This document shows, piece by piece, positions 20,284 to 33,178 of a stretch of DNA of 64,000 nt. The translations under genes were made by a program, and so were the position numbers. Under the pieces are notes generated by a model. It made no database searches and was not told where the DNA came from. It saw only the letters and a list, made by a program, of their open reading frames with translations. The stretch comes from Symbiodinium natans (taxonomy: Eukaryota > Sar > Dinophyceae > Suessiales > Symbiodiniaceae): contig CAJNDS010000052.1 in assembly GCA_905221605.1 (NCBI GenBank), forward strand, positions 124,001 to 188,000. The letters run 5' to 3'. Position 1 is the first letter of the stretch. Every line of letters begins with the position of its first letter.

Positions 20284-20332
20284 CGCGACCCCAAAATTGG
20301 GGCCGTTTGGCGACCCCAGTTTTGGGGTCGCG
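20284..20332 (+). repeat. Compound palindrome (CCCCAAAATTGGGG) in the array unit
   Basis: CGCGACCCCAAAA and TTTTGGGGTCGCG form outer arms. Within them lie the perfect 14-bp palindrome CCCCAAAATTGGGG and a second stem GACCCCA/TGGGGTC. It is present in almost all units, twice in the duplicated ones. The first unit has it disrupted by a deletion (about 18375-18425). Confidence 0.8.
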
Positions 20333-21196
20333 AATTCTTCTATTTTTGGGCTCAATCCCGCGCTTTCCAGACTGCTACACGCAGGCGGGTCTGGCCCACA
20401 GACAAGCACTTAACGTGGAAAGATTACTGAGAACCACGACCTCCGAGGGCAGCTTTCTTGTGGAGCGATCAACATGAAAGAAACGTGCACAGGGGAGGCC
20501 CACACACGCGAAGCCAGAATTGCTTAGATTTTTCGACCCCAGATTTGGAGTCGCGTAAACTGGCAAACATGTGTACAGTACAGGAACGACTTGGTCTCCT
20601 AGGAATTGCTGAAAATCAAGCCCCAAAAAACAATCTCGAAACCAAACAAGTTGGCCTGATGTGGCCTTAAACCCACACGGTCTTGCTTTGTTGCGACACG
20701 TTTGTGGCCTGTTGTGGCCTGACGTGGCCTGAAAACCACACGTTTGTGGCCTGTTGTGGCCTGACGTGGCCTCAAAAACACACGTTTGTGGCCTGTTGTG
20801 GCCTGATGTGGCCTCAAAAACACACGTTTGTGGCCTGTTGTGGCCTTGTTGTGGCCTCACGGCGTATTTTTCCCCGGAAAAATGCATTTGTGGCCATGGG
20901 GACTCGGGACCCTATAATACTATTGAAAGGGTCCCCACGCGCAGCAGACGTAGGGTAATGAGGCCAGATCCGAAGACCGACCAGAATTTTAATCCAGGTT
21001 TTTTCCCAAGTCGCTTATCTTCTAAACTGAACATTGTTACAAGTGTTCAAACACGACCTATGCACTGTTCAAAACGCGGCGCCGAAGAAAAGTTGGCAGA
21101 CATAGAAATCACGTGGGGCCCCATGGCTTCACCACTCCTCCGCTGCCCGTCACTGCATCACTTTCCCTCACTCCGTCGTCCTCGCTTCCTCACTCT

Positions 21197-21270
<74 letters not shown>

Positions 21271-21941
21271 CTCACTTTCATTCTCACTCTCACTCTCACT
21301 CTCGCTCTCGCTCTCGCTCTCGCTCTCGCTCTCGCTCTCACTCTCATCCTCACACACTCACAGACACTCTGTCACTCTCTCACACGCAAGCACTTGCTGC
21401 TCCAAAACATACGTCTGTTTGGCTCTGGCAAAGACCAGGGTCGATGGTGCTAAATTCAAAATGCTGTATAGACAGGTCTGACCCATCAACGGCGCGTTAA
21501 CTGCCGCAAAAACTGAGATTGGAGACAGCGCCAAAATATGTCCAAGCATGCGCGAATGCACTTGTGGCATCCGTTCACCAGCCCCACAACCTGACCATTG
21601 TTAGAACCCCAATGAGGGTGCTCGGCAACAGCTGATTCGCTAGGAGCACAAGCCGTTCCTGTACACTAGGTATCCTCGCTGTTCAAAGCCCAAGCCTGCC
21701 AAAAGCTTTCATTCTGCAATGTCCAGCAGACGACTCTGCGCAACAGCAGAAAACGTTGAGCCACGTTGGTCAAGAGCTTGAAGGGCGCCTCCTATCCACA
21801 GAAAACACCGACAAAGACCTGCAGCTCAACTGGCGGACCAGCAGAATTGCCAGGACGAAGCCCAAGTTCCGGGGAAGTCGGGCGACCCCGCTTTCAGGGC
21901 CGCAAAACACAAGCAATTCTGGCTTCGCGAGGACGGGCCTC

Positions 21942-22877
21942 CACAGTTGCAGTTCTGCCTCACTGCAGCATTACAAAGACGAGTGTGCAGCTGCTTCGGA
22001 CAAGCCCCCGTGCGCTCAGCGCGACGCTGCCCAAAGTGACTAGAACAAGGGCAGGTGCGCAGCCAACGAGATCCGGTTGCTTGAGCCCACAGGCTCAAAT
22101 TCGGTGCCAAAAAATGGGGCCGTCTCGCGGTCCCAAAAATGGTGCCGGCGAAATGGACCCAGCTCCCGCAGCACAATTTGGAACTGAATTGGGTGAAACC
22201 GCGACCCCAAAATTGGGGCCGTTTGGCGACCCCAGTTTTGGGGTCGCGAATTCTTCTATTTTTGGGCTCAATCCCGCGCTTTCCAGACTGCTACACTCAG
22301 GCGACTCTGGCCCACAGACAAGCACTTAACGTGGAAAGATCAATTACTGAGAACCACGACCTCCGAGGGCAGCTTTCTTGTGGAAGCGATCAACATGAAA
22401 GAAACGTGCACAGTTGCAGTTCTGCCTCACTGCAGCATTACAAAGACGAGTGTGCAGCTGCTTCGGACAAGCCCCCGTGCGCTCAGCGCGACGCTGCCCA
22501 AAGTGACTAGAACAAGGGCAGGTGCGCAGCCAACGAGATCCGGTTGCTTGAGCCCACAGGCTCAAATTCGGTGCCAAAAAATGGGGCCGTCTCGCGGTCC
22601 CAAAAATGGTGCCGCGAAATGGACCAGCTCCCGCAGCACAATTTGGAACTGAATTGGAGGCGTGAAACCGCGACCCCAAAATTGGGGCCGTTTGGCGACC
22701 CCAGTTTTGGGGTCGCGAATTCTTCTATTTTTGGGCTCAATCCCGCGCTTTCCAGACTGCTCACTCAGGCGACTCTGGCCCACAGACAAGCACTTAACGT
22801 GGAAAGATCAATTACTGAGAACCACGACCTCCGAGGGCAGCTTTCTTGTGGAAGCGATCAACATGAAAGAAACGTGC
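21942..22877 (+). repeat. ~468-bp tandem duplication inside the long array units
   Basis: The segment from CACAG at 21942 to 22408 is repeated at 22409-22876, and CACAG occurs again at 22877. The 5-bp word CACAG is at all three junctions. The same duplication makes the 2.37-kb units starting at 22878 and 25246, and at least three right-array units. Confidence 0.85.
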
Positions 22878-23555
22878 ACAGGGGAGGCCCACACACGCGA
22901 AGCCAGAATTGCCTAGATTTTTCGACCCCAGATTTGGAGTCGCGTAAACTGGCAAACATGTGTACAGTACAGGAACGACTTGGTCTCCTAGGACTTGCTG
23001 AAAATCAAGCCCCAAAAAACAATCTCGAAACCAAACAAGTTGGCCTGATGTGGCCTCAAACCCACACGGTCTTGCTTTGTTGCGACACGTTTGTGGCCTG
23101 TTGTGGCCTGACGTGGCCTGAAAACCACACGTTTGTGGCCTGTTGTGGCCTGACGTGGCCTCAAAAACACACGTTTGTGGCCTGTTGTGGCCTGATGTGG
23201 CCTCAAAAACACACGTTTGTGGCCTGTTGTGGCCTTGTTGTGGCCTCACGGAGTATTTTTCCCCGGAAAAATGCATTTGTGGCCCCCTATAATACTATTG
23301 AAAGGGTCCCCACGCACAGCAGACGTAGGGTAATGAGGCCAGATCCGAAGACCGACCAGAATTTTAATCCAGGTTTTTTCCCAAGTCGCTTATCTTCTAA
23401 ACTGAACATTGTTACAAGTGTTCAAAGACGACCTATGCTCTGTTAGGCGCCGAAGAAAAGTTGGCAGACATAGAAATCACGTGGGGTCCCATGGCTTCAC
23501 CACTCCTCCGCTGCCCGTCACTGCATCACTTTCTCTCACTCCGTCGTCCTCGCTT

Positions 23556-23640
<85 letters not shown>

Positions 23641-25946
23641 CTCACTTTCATTCTCACTCTCACTCTCACTCTCGCTCTCGCTCTCGCTCTCGCTCTCACT
23701 CTCATCCTCACACACTCACAGACACTCTGTCACTCTCTCACACGCAAGCACTTGCTGCTCCAAAACATACGTCTGTTTGGCTCTGGCAAAGACCAGGGTC
23801 GATGGTGCTAAATTCAAAATGCTGTATAAACAGGTCTGACCCATCAACGGCGCGTTAACTGCCGCAAAAACTGAGATTGGAGACAGCGCCAAAATATGTC
23901 CAAGCATGCGCGAATGCACTTGTGGCATCCGTTCACCAGCCCCACAACCTGACCATTGTTAGAACCCCAATGAGGGTGCTCGGCAACAGCTGATTCGCTA
24001 GGAGCACAAGCCGTTCCTGTACAGTAGGTATCCTCGCTGTTCAAAGCCCAAGCCTGCCAAAAGCTTTCATTCTGCAATGTCCAGCAGACGACTCTGCGCA
24101 ACAGCAGAAAACGTTGAGCCACGTTGGTCAACTTCCCGAGCTTGAAGGGCGCCTCCTATCCACAGAAAACACCGACAAAGACCTGCAGCTCAACTGGCGG
24201 ACCAGCAGAATTGCCAGGACGAAGCCCAAGTTCCGGGGAAGTCGGGCGACCCCGCTTTCAGGGCCGCAAAACACAAGCAATTCTGGCTTCGCGAGGACGG
24301 GCCTCCACAGTTGCAGTTCTGCCTCACTGCAGCATTACAAAGACGAGTGTGCAGCTGCTTCGGACAAGCCCCCGTGCGCTCAGCGCGACGCTGCCCAAAG
24401 TGACTAGAACAAGGGCAGGTGCGCAGCCAACGAGATCCGGGTTGCTTGAGCCCACAGGCTCAAATTCGGTGCCAAAAAATGGGGCCGTCTCGCGGTCCCA
24501 AAAATGGTGCCGCGAAATGGACCAGCTCCCGCAGCACAATTTGGAACTGAATTGGAGGCGTGAAACCGCGACCCCAAAATTGGGGCCGTTTGGCGACCCC
24601 AGTTTTGGGGTCGCGAATTCTTCTATTTTTGGGCTCAATCCCGCGCTTTCCAGACTGCTACACTCAGGCGACTCTGGCCCACAGACAAGCACTTAACGTG
24701 GAAAGATCAATTACTGAGAACCACGACCTCCGAGGGCAGCTTTCTTGTGGAAGCGATCAACATGACAGAAACGTGCACAGTTGCAGTTCTGCCTCACTGC
24801 AGCATTACAAAGACGAGTGTGCAGCTGCTTCGGACAAGCCCCCGTGCGCTCAGCGCGACGCTGCCCAAAGTGACTAGAACAAGGGCAGGTGCGCAGCCAA
24901 CGAGATCCGGTTGCTTGAGCCCACAGGCTCAAATTCGGTGCCAAAAAATGGGGCCGTCTCGCGGTCCCAAAAATGGTGCCGCGAAATGGACCAGCTCCCG
25001 CAGCACAATTTGGAACTGAATTGGAGGCGTGAAACCGCGACCCCAAAATTGGGGCCGTTTGGCGACCCCAGTTTTGGGGTCGCGAATTCTTCTATTTTTG
25101 GGCTCAATCCCGCGCTTTCCAGACTGCTACACTCAGGCGACTCTGGCCCACAGACAAGCACTTAACGTGGAAAGATCAATTACTGAGAACCACGACCTCC
25201 GAGGGCAGCTTTCTTGTGGAAGCGATCAACATGAAAGAAACGTGCACAGGGGAGGCCCACACACGCGAAGCCAGAATTGCCTAGATTTTTCGACCCCAGA
25301 TTTGGAGTCGCGTAAACTGGCAAACATGTGTACAGTACAGGAACGACTTGGTCTCCTAGGACTTGCTGAAAATCAAGCCCCAAAAAACAATCTCGAAACC
25401 AAACAAGTTGGCCTGATGTGGCCTCAAACCCACACGGTCTTGCTTTGTTGCGACACGTTTGTGGCCTGTTGTGGCCTGACGTGGCCTGAAAACCACACGT
25501 TTGTGGCCTGTTGTGGCCTGACGTGGCCTCAAAAACACACGTTTGTGGCCTGTTGTGGCCTGATGTGGCCTCAAAAACACACGTTTGTGGCCTGTTGTGG
25601 CCTTGTTGTGGCCTCACGGCGTATTTTTCCCCGGAAAAATGCATTTGTGGCCATGGGGACTCGGGACCCTATAATACTATTGAAAGGGTCCCCACGCACA
25701 GCAGACGTAGGGTAATGAGGCCAGATCCGAAGACCGACCAGAATTTTAATCCAGGTTTTTTCCCAAGTCGCTTATCTTCTAAACTGAACATTGTTACAAG
25801 TGTTCAAAGACGACCTATGCTCTGTTAGGCGCCGAAGAAAAGTTGGCAGACATAGAAATCACGTGGGGTCCCATGGCTTCACCACTCCTCCGCTGCCCGT
25901 CACTGCATCACTTTCTCTCACTCCGTCGTCCTCGCTTCCTCACTCT

Positions 25947-26020
<74 letters not shown>

Positions 26021-28329
26021 CTCACTTTCATTCTCACTCTCACTCTCACTCTCGCTCTCGCTCTCGCTCTCACTCTCATCCTCACACACTCACAGACACT
26101 CTGTCACTCTCTCACACGCAAGCACTTGCTGCTCCAAAACATACGTCTGTTTGGCTCTGGCAAAGACCAGGGTCGATGGTGCTAAATTCAAAATGCTGTA
26201 TAGACAGGTCTGACCCATCAACGGCGCGTTAACTGCCGCAAAAACTGAGATTGGAGACAGCGCCAAAATATGTCCAAGCATGCGCGAATGCACTTGTGGC
26301 ATCCGTTCACCAGCCCCACAACCTGACCATTGTTAGAACTCCAATGAGGGTGCTCGGCAACAGCTGATTCGCTAGGAGCACAAGCCGTTCCTGTACAGTA
26401 GGTATCCTCGCTGTTCAAAGCCCAAGCCTGCCAAAAGCTTTCATTCTGCAATGTCCAGCAGACGACTCTGCGCAACAGCAGAAAACGTTGAGCCACGTTG
26501 GTCAACTTCCCGAGCTTGAAGGGCGCCTCCTATCCACAGAAAACACCGACAAAGACCTGCAGCTCAACTGGCGGACCAGCAGAATTGCCAGGACGAAGCC
26601 CAAGTTCCGGGGAAGTCGGGCGACCCCGCTTTCAGGGCCGCAAAACACAAGCAATTCTGGCTTCGCGAGGACGGGCCTCCACAGTTGCAGTTCTGCCTCA
26701 CTGCAGCATTACAAAGACGAGTGTGCAGCTGCTTCGGACAAGCCCCCGTGCGCTCAGCGCGACGCTGCCCAAAGTGACTAGAACAAGGGCAGGTGCGCAG
26801 CCAACGAGATCCGGTTGCTTGAGCCCACAGGCTCAAATTCGGTGCCAAAAAATGGGGCCGTCTCGCGGTCCCAAAAATGGTGCCGCGAAATGGACCAGCT
26901 CCCGCAGCACAATTTGGAACTGAATTGGAGGCGTGAAACCGCGACCCCAAAATTGGGGCCGTTTGGCGACCCCAGTTTTGGGGTCGCGAATTCTTCTATT
27001 TTTGGGCTCAATCCCGCGCTTTCCAGACTGCTACACTCAGGCGACTCTGGCCCACAGACAAGCACTTAACGTGGAAAGATCAATTACTGAGAACCACGAC
27101 CTCCGAGGGCAGCTTTCTTGTGGAAGCGATCAACATGAAAGAAACGTGCACAGTTGCAGTTCTGCCTCACTGCAGCATTACAAAGACGAGTGTGCAGCTG
27201 CTTCGGACAAGCCCCCGTGCGCTCAGCGCGACGCTGCCCAAACTGACTAGAACAAGGGCAGGTGCGCAGCCAACGAGATCCGGTTGCTTGAGCCCACAGG
27301 CTCAAATTCGGTGCCAAAAAATGGGGCCGTCTCGCGGTCCCAAAAATGGTGCCGCGAAATGGACCAGCTCCCGCAGCACAATTTGGAACTGAATTGGAGG
27401 CGTGAAACCGCGACCCCAAAATTGGGGCCGTTTGGCGACCCCAGTTTTGGGGTCGCGAATTCTTCTATTTTTGGGCTCAATCCCGCGCTTTCCAGACTGC
27501 TACACTCAGGCGGGTCTGGCCCACAGACAAGCACTTAACGTGGAAAGATCAATTACTGAGAACCACGACCTCCGAGGGCAGCTTTCTTGTGGAAGCGATC
27601 AACATGAAAGAAACGTGCACAGGGGAGGCCCACACACGCGAAGCCAGAATTGCCTAGATTTTTCGACCCCAGATTTGGAGTCGCGTAAACTGGCAAACAT
27701 GTGTACAGTACAGGAACGACTTGGTCTCCTAGGACTTGCTGAAAATCAAGCCCCAAAAAACAATCTCGAAACCAAACAAGTTGGCCTGATGTGGCCTCAA
27801 ACCCACACGGTCTTGCTTTGTTGCGACACGTTTGTGGCCTGTTGTGGCCTGACGTGGCCTGAAAACCACACGTTTGTGGCCTGTTGTGGCCTGACGTGGC
27901 CTCAAAAACACACGTTTGTGGCCTGTTGTGGCCTGATGTGGCCTCAAAAACACACGTTTGTGGCCTGTTGTGGCCTTGTTGTGGCCTCACGGCGCATTTT
28001 TCCCCGGAAAAATGCAATTTGTGGCCATGGGGACTCGGGACCCTATAATACTATTGAAAGGGTCCCCACGCACAGCAGACGTAGGGTAATGAGGCCAGAT
28101 CCGAAGACCGACCAGAATTTTAATCCAGGTTTTTTCCCAAGTCGCTTATCTTCTAAACTGAACATTGTTACAAGTGTTCAAAGACGACCTATGCACTGTT
28201 CAAAACGCGGCGCCGAAGAAAAGTTGGCAGACATAGAAATCACGTGGGGCCCCATGGCTTCACCACTCCTCCGCTGCCCGTCACTGCATCACTTTCTCTC
28301 ACTCCGTCGCCCTCGCTTCCTCACTCTTT

Positions 28330-28409
<80 letters not shown>

Positions 28410-28416
28410 CTCACTT

Positions 28417-28450
<34 letters not shown>

Positions 28451-28741
28451 GCTCTCGCTCTAACATACGTCTGTTTGGCTCTGGCAAAGACCAGGGTCGA
28501 TGGTGCTAAATTCAAAATGCTGTATAGACAGTCTGACCGATCAACGGCGCGTTAACTGCCGCAAAAACTGAGATTGGAGACAGCGCCAAAATATGTCCAA
28601 GCATGCGCGAATGCACTTGTGGCATCCGTTCACCAGCCCACAATGAACCCCAATGAGGGTGCTCGGCAACAGCTGATTTGCTAGAAGCACAAGCCGTTCC
28701 TGTACAGTAGGTATCCTTGCTATTCAAAGCCCAAGCCTGCC

Positions 28742-28752
28742 ATTTTTTTTTT
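28742..28752 (-). other. Poly(T)/poly(A) run at the end of the left array
   Basis: An 11-nt T run abuts the broken end of the last left unit; the ordinary unit reads GCCAAAAGC here. On the minus strand it is a poly(A) tail downstream of the hydrolase-helicase open frames, compatible with insertion of a polyadenylated reverse transcript. It is short and could be coincidence. Confidence 0.5.
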
Positions 28753-30879
28753 TGGACTGGCGCCTCTTTACTACATCAGTAGCACAGTAGGCCGGTCTTG
28801 TTGGGCTCGACGAAAAGGGTGAAACAGAGTCAGCGCACACAACCCGCCAGACACAACACGAAACCACCAAAGAACAGACACCGAAGAAACAAAGCGAGCA
28901 ATCGCGCTAAACTACTAGATACCCCACGGACTCAGTACTCGAGGTCGTCAATGAAGTCCCGGTGCACAAGGAAGCACAGAGCTTGTGGGGGATTCGCAAA
29001 ATGCGACATTGCCAGATTCACAAAATCACCATCATGTAGCCACTGGTGCGACAGCGGTTAGTCAACCCGAGGTCATCAGACGAGGTTCGGATCGCTTAAT
29101 CGTTGTCAAGGAAAGACAACCAACACTCAATGGCGAAAGGATGTTGCAAGTCAGACTCCCAAGGGGGGATGAAAGATGTGCATATGCCCCATGGTGGTCA
29201 GCCAGTGGGGACTTAACAGCAAGAACAATCCAGGCAAGACCGGCCCAGGGCACTCCATGGTGGTCAGCCAGTGGAGTAGCTCCGAGCACAGGGTTCACCA
29301 GTCAACCTGGCGCGCAAGTGCCCACCCTCAAAGGTGCCCGCGCACGGCCAGAGGGGGGGGCGAGAGTAGCAGCAGCTACCGATTACCTGGCGCACAAGGG
29401 CCCACCCTCAGAGGTGCCCGCGCACGGTCAGAGGGGAGGCGAGAGTAGCAGCAGCTACCGATTCCACGGGGAGAGTCCACGGCGAGTTACCAAACCCTTA
29501 ACGCCACAGGGTTTTAATGACCCCGAGGGACCTCCCAGTCCAGGCATCTCACACAAGGCTACGCCACTTTGGCACTGGCCTGCGCATCGGCACGCATCAG
29601 GTCCCTTCACCCAAACCCGCGAGGTACGTCGGTAAAGAGATGGGAGGGCTCACATCACCGTCATGCAGCCACCAATGCGAATACATTCAGCGCCAGCCAA
29701 GGCCGTTCACGAGAAGGTTCACAGTTTCGCCATCACAGGTGGAGCAAAGTCGTGCCTCAGCACGGAACGTTGTAGGTGTCAACCTTCGTGTTCCGGAGTA
29801 TAAAGTTGCCCCATGGTGGTCAGCCAGTGGGGACTTAACGGCAAGAACAAAGGGGTAGGACCAGCCCAGAGTGCTCCATGGTGGTCAGCCAGTGGAGCCT
29901 CTCCGAGCATAAAGCGCAACGTTCTTTGACTCACAAGAGCTCATCCGCCGGCCAAAGCAGGCTTGACTGCTTCGTTCCACTTAGAGCCATCAGGTAAACC
30001 AAAGCAGGCGGGGACCCCACCAGCCCCGCAGGAAGGTCGAAACTTCGCACTCAAGGCCAAGCAACTATCTCCTTGGCCGGTGAGGGTTGAGGGTTCAATA
30101 CCCAGAATCAGCCCGTCCATGCCCAAACTGACAGACGTCGGTGAGGAGATGTGAGGGCTCACATCACGCTTGGCCACCTACCGATGGGGAGGTAGTCATG
30201 TATGGCTGCTTTGACGCAAGCAGAGATAGACACCAAGCAGGCAGGGAACCCCGTAGCAACCCAGGCACAGGCGAGAATGGCTCTCGTGAAGGCCAGGTTG
30301 TTCACAGGTGCTCGATGGCACATTGCCAGGGAAGTGGAAACCTGATCTCCGCATAGGGGTGTCCACAACCCGGAAGCAGCATCCCCTAGCTGGTCTCTCC
30401 CAATAGGCATGACGTCGTTGCACGCCAAGGGGGTGTCACCTTCCAGACGAGAGATGGTCAACCCTCTAGTCCGAGGGGTTCACATTGATCGTAACACATA
30501 GAAGCAGGCAACCTGCCCACCTAGAGGGGGCAGAGGAAAGGAAGATTGGCCGTTTTACCGATGACAGAGCCGGAACATCCAGGCAGGACCGGCCCAGGGC
30601 AGTCCGTGGCAGATGGCCAGTGGAGCAACCACGAAAGAAAGGCCCCCCGTCACCATAGGCACAACGCAGGGCCGACACAGAAGGGTGTTCACAGGTGCAG
30701 GCAGTGAGCACACAGAAGACAAGCACGATCCAATCCGTGGCATAGACCACGAGAGGGTTGCCAAACCAAGAATATCCCGAGGTAGTCTTGCGGCATGTAT
30801 CGGCGAGGAGATGTGAGGGCTCACATCACGCTGGCGCGTTCATGGCGTCAGTAGGAGCCCTCAGATGACAGCTTGCTGT
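28753..30879. other. Non-coding region with several dispersed direct repeats
   Basis: No gene is recognised. CCATGGTGGTCAGCCAGTGG occurs at about 29189, 29255, 29811 and 29877, with a diverged copy near 30606. An ~80-bp block (GGTGCCCGCGCACGG...CGAGAGTAGCAGCAGC) is tandemly duplicated at about 29308-29387 and 29388-29466. A GATGTGAG/CTCACATC stem recurs three times. It lies 3' of the minus-strand open frames and may be their 3' untranslated region or an unrelated repeat cluster. Confidence 0.6.
30148..30165. repeat. Recurring stem-loop GATGTGAG-GG-CTCACATC
   Basis: The 8-bp arms are perfect here and at 30810-30827. A copy with one changed base is at 29639-29656. All three share flanking GAGGAGAT/CAC words, so they are repeats and not independent hairpins. 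Confidence 0.7.
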
Positions 30880-32868
30880 CTATTGCCAGGAGCCCTCCCA
30901 GTCCGGACGCCGAGAGTGATGGCCTTCTGAGGTGGTATGGGAACGTGTACGGCTGGGCATGACCTGCATTGGAGGCAGCTCTTGCTCATCAACCCCCCAC
31001 TCAGGGATGCCGTCCGGAATGGGGATACCTCTGTATCTGGTCATTGAGGTTTGGGCCGCGAGCCACATCACCCGGACAGCTTCCTGGATTTGCCGGTACT
31101 GCACAACACCTTCGTCCTTATACTGATAGGGGAAGGAGGTAACTGCCGCACGTAGGGCCGAAGGATCAGGGTCCTTGGAGGTGCCATGGCAGTACATCTT
31201 AAACCAGAAGCTGTTGAGTCGCTGCTTGGTTGGATGTTTAGCCCGCATGAGCCCCTTAATGGCAGCCCAGTGAGCAGTGGCTGCGTCATACCACTCATTT
31301 CCGGGACGTTTTGGCCCATGCTTGGTGGGTGTGGTGCTGATCCCTTTCCAATGCGCATCGAAGATGACTGGCAGTCGGAAAGGGGCTGAGACATCCACTT
31401 CTCGCAAAGCTGCAAGGTCAGTGGTTCGCAGCTCCGAGAAGCGCCAATCATTCACCTGTGCCTCGGGTTCGTCCTCCGCATCCGATATGTCATCCATCGG
31501 GCAGGGAGAGCCTTCGTTAGTTTCAGAAGAGATGCTGACGACCTCCGGCGAGGCTGCCGCAGTGTTCGCTTCCACAGGCGCAGCCAAGGGCGAGGAGAGC
31601 AAGCACTCTAGGGGCAACACTCGCCGTAGAAAAACAGCCATTCTGTGAGAAGTGTCAGGCCATTCCAAGTTATAAACTGACCAAAAGTGTTCAATGTTTT
31701 GGTTGGCCACCGAGGCCGCAAGGGCAAGCCGGATGGCGTCAAGGAAATGGGCAGGGGGGAGGTCCGGCCTAAATTCTTGATAGTGCCTTTGCCCAAGTGT
31801 CTCTGTGCCCTGCAGCGTGATGCCTAGGAACGTATTCAGGTTGGGCTGGGCAAGCCTGGCCTTTTCCACGTCCGTGTGCTTAGCAGCTGCGGCCCATGCC
31901 TGCAAGGCTTCTTGGGAGGCTTGGCCAGTGACTTGTGGCAGTCCACTGTGCGCGTCCATCACATATTTGGTAGTAGGGCACTTGGGACACCGATAAGCGC
32001 GGCCAGCTAAGAAGGCCACCATGGCTGCGGGCGGCACATTGATCTGCAGGTCAGTAATTTTATTGTCAGATTCAGGAAAACCAATAACAATGGGCAGCCC
32101 GGCCGTTCGCTCCAGTGGACCTTTTTGGTGGGACTCGAATGCGAGCAGAAGTGCACCCAGCCAATAATCTGGGTCAGCGTAGCTGAGCATTGCAGGAAAA
32201 CTGGCATTGATGACACTCGGCAGGTCCGACACCGCAGAGAAAAGATCCGCGATGTACTGCGCTGTGGTAAGAAAGCCATACCCCACCAGGGACTCCGAAA
32301 GCCTTGCTTTGTCCAGCTGCGGGACCGGGCAATCCAACATTACAGCAAGGTCGAAATGCTGCAATGCCCCCGACAGTCTAAGACACTGCGTGATGATAGG
32401 GTCATAAACCTTCAAATACGCCGCCGGAAACGTTTCAGGCAGATGCAGTAGCGTGTCCGCAATTCCGATCAGCATCTCCGAGTCTTGCAGCTGGTTCGGT
32501 ATGCCGTTCAAAAACACCTCATAGGCCCTATATGCCCGAAGCTGCTGGCAGTGTGTTGTGAGGTGTTGCGAGTCACGCAGGCTCATGTAGGGCCGAGGTT
32601 TGACATTCTTACCAAAGTGATGTCCCGCTGCAAGTGCTCGCCACATGAGATCACAGACCGAGCCTGTGTTGCTCTGCATGATGGGTGCACAGGCTGGGGC
32701 GCTGGGGTCGCGGGTGCCGCTGGGCTCGCTAGGCCCTCGAGGCTTGGCTTTTGGTGGTTCCAGATGCTGAGAGCCGTCTTTGTCCAAAACGAGAGGCCGA
32801 CTTTCCTTGCGAGCTTGGACAGCGGGCACAGGCCTGGCGGGGATGGGCGTCGGGCCATGGGGAGGCAT
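30880..32868 (-). CDS. Unrecognised 662-aa protein, third open frame of the central segment
   Basis: The frame starts with ATG at 32868, but the phase is open for about 48 further codons upstream, reading Pro/Arg-rich sequence. The first ~60 residues are Pro-rich and probably disordered. Residues about 70-370 look globular and end with a CPKC pair (AYRCPKCPTTKY), possibly half of a zinc site. An acidic Ser/Glu-rich linker at about 450-490 is followed by a second globular part with many Trp and Tyr residues. No family is recognised. It lies downstream of, and in a different phase from, the hydrolase-helicase frames and may be the C-terminal part of the same gene after introns or frameshifts. 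Confidence 0.6.
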   Translation of the reverse strand: MPPHGPTPIPARPVPAVQARKESRPLVLDKDGSQHLEPPKAKPRGPSEPSGTRDPSAPACAPIMQSNTGSVCDLMWRALAAGHHFGKNVKPRPYMSLRDSQHLTTHCQQLRAYRAYEVFLNGIPNQLQDSEMLIGIADTLLHLPETFPAAYLKVYDPIITQCLRLSGALQHFDLAVMLDCPVPQLDKARLSESLVGYGFLTTAQYIADLFSAVSDLPSVINASFPAMLSYADPDYWLGALLLAFESHQKGPLERTAGLPIVIGFPESDNKITDLQINVPPAAMVAFLAGRAYRCPKCPTTKYVMDAHSGLPQVTGQASQEALQAWAAAAKHTDVEKARLAQPNLNTFLGITLQGTETLGQRHYQEFRPDLPPAHFLDAIRLALAASVANQNIEHFWSVYNLEWPDTSHRMAVFLRRVLPLECLLSSPLAAPVEANTAAASPEVVSISSETNEGSPCPMDDISDAEDEPEAQVNDWRFSELRTTDLAALREVDVSAPFRLPVIFDAHWKGISTTPTKHGPKRPGNEWYDAATAHWAAIKGLMRAKHPTKQRLNSFWFKMYCHGTSKDPDPSALRAAVTSFPYQYKDEGVVQYRQIQEAVRVMWLAAQTSMTRYRGIPIPDGIPEWGVDEQELPPMQVMPSRTRSHTTSEGHHSRRPDWEGSWQ

Positions 32869-33178
32869 AGGGAGATACGGTTTAGGTTCCGTCAGGCCAA
32901 GTGAGTCCGTGGGAGACTTAGCGCAAGCCTCCGGAAATGTTGCGTGCGTGGGCCGTGTCCGGGGACTGGGTGGACGTCGTACGCCAGGCGGTGGGTCCCT
33001 AATGTTTTGCCTCCACTACGGGGTGGACACGAGGCGGCGCTACTCCCTCCGATCCTGTGGGCAACTTCACCAGAGGGAGTCGTCACACAAGCATCCAGGC
33101 TCTGTCGTGGCAGGCTCCTTCTTCAGTGGTCCTCTCTCCCGCGTTGGGGTGCCGCAGGGTGTTCGGGAAACGTCCCGT

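Larger units (their letters stand above)
16673..28742 (+). repeat. Left tandem array, six units of 1.9-2.4 kb
   Basis: Unit starts, taken at ACAGGGGAGGCCC, are 16673, 18576, 20489, 22878, 25246 and 27619. Lengths are 1903, 1913, 2389, 2368 and 2373 bp, with the last unit cut at 28742 (about 1124 bp). Each unit has, in order: a short single-copy-like part; four ~42-bp GTGGCC-rich repeats; hairpins; a CACTCT/CACTTT microsatellite; about 1 kb of complex sequence; and a CCCCAAAATTGGGG palindrome region. The longer units carry an extra ~468-bp tandem duplication. Units are nearly identical, implying recent amplification or homogenisation. Many frames are open on both strands, but none has an ATG-started protein with recognisable motifs, so I treat the array as satellite-like DNA. 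Confidence 0.93.

Noticed and set aside
30030-30105. tRNA-like B box GGTTCAATACC near 30092, possible tRNA-derived SINE
   Set aside because: No A box at a suitable distance upstream and no cloverleaf could be drawn.
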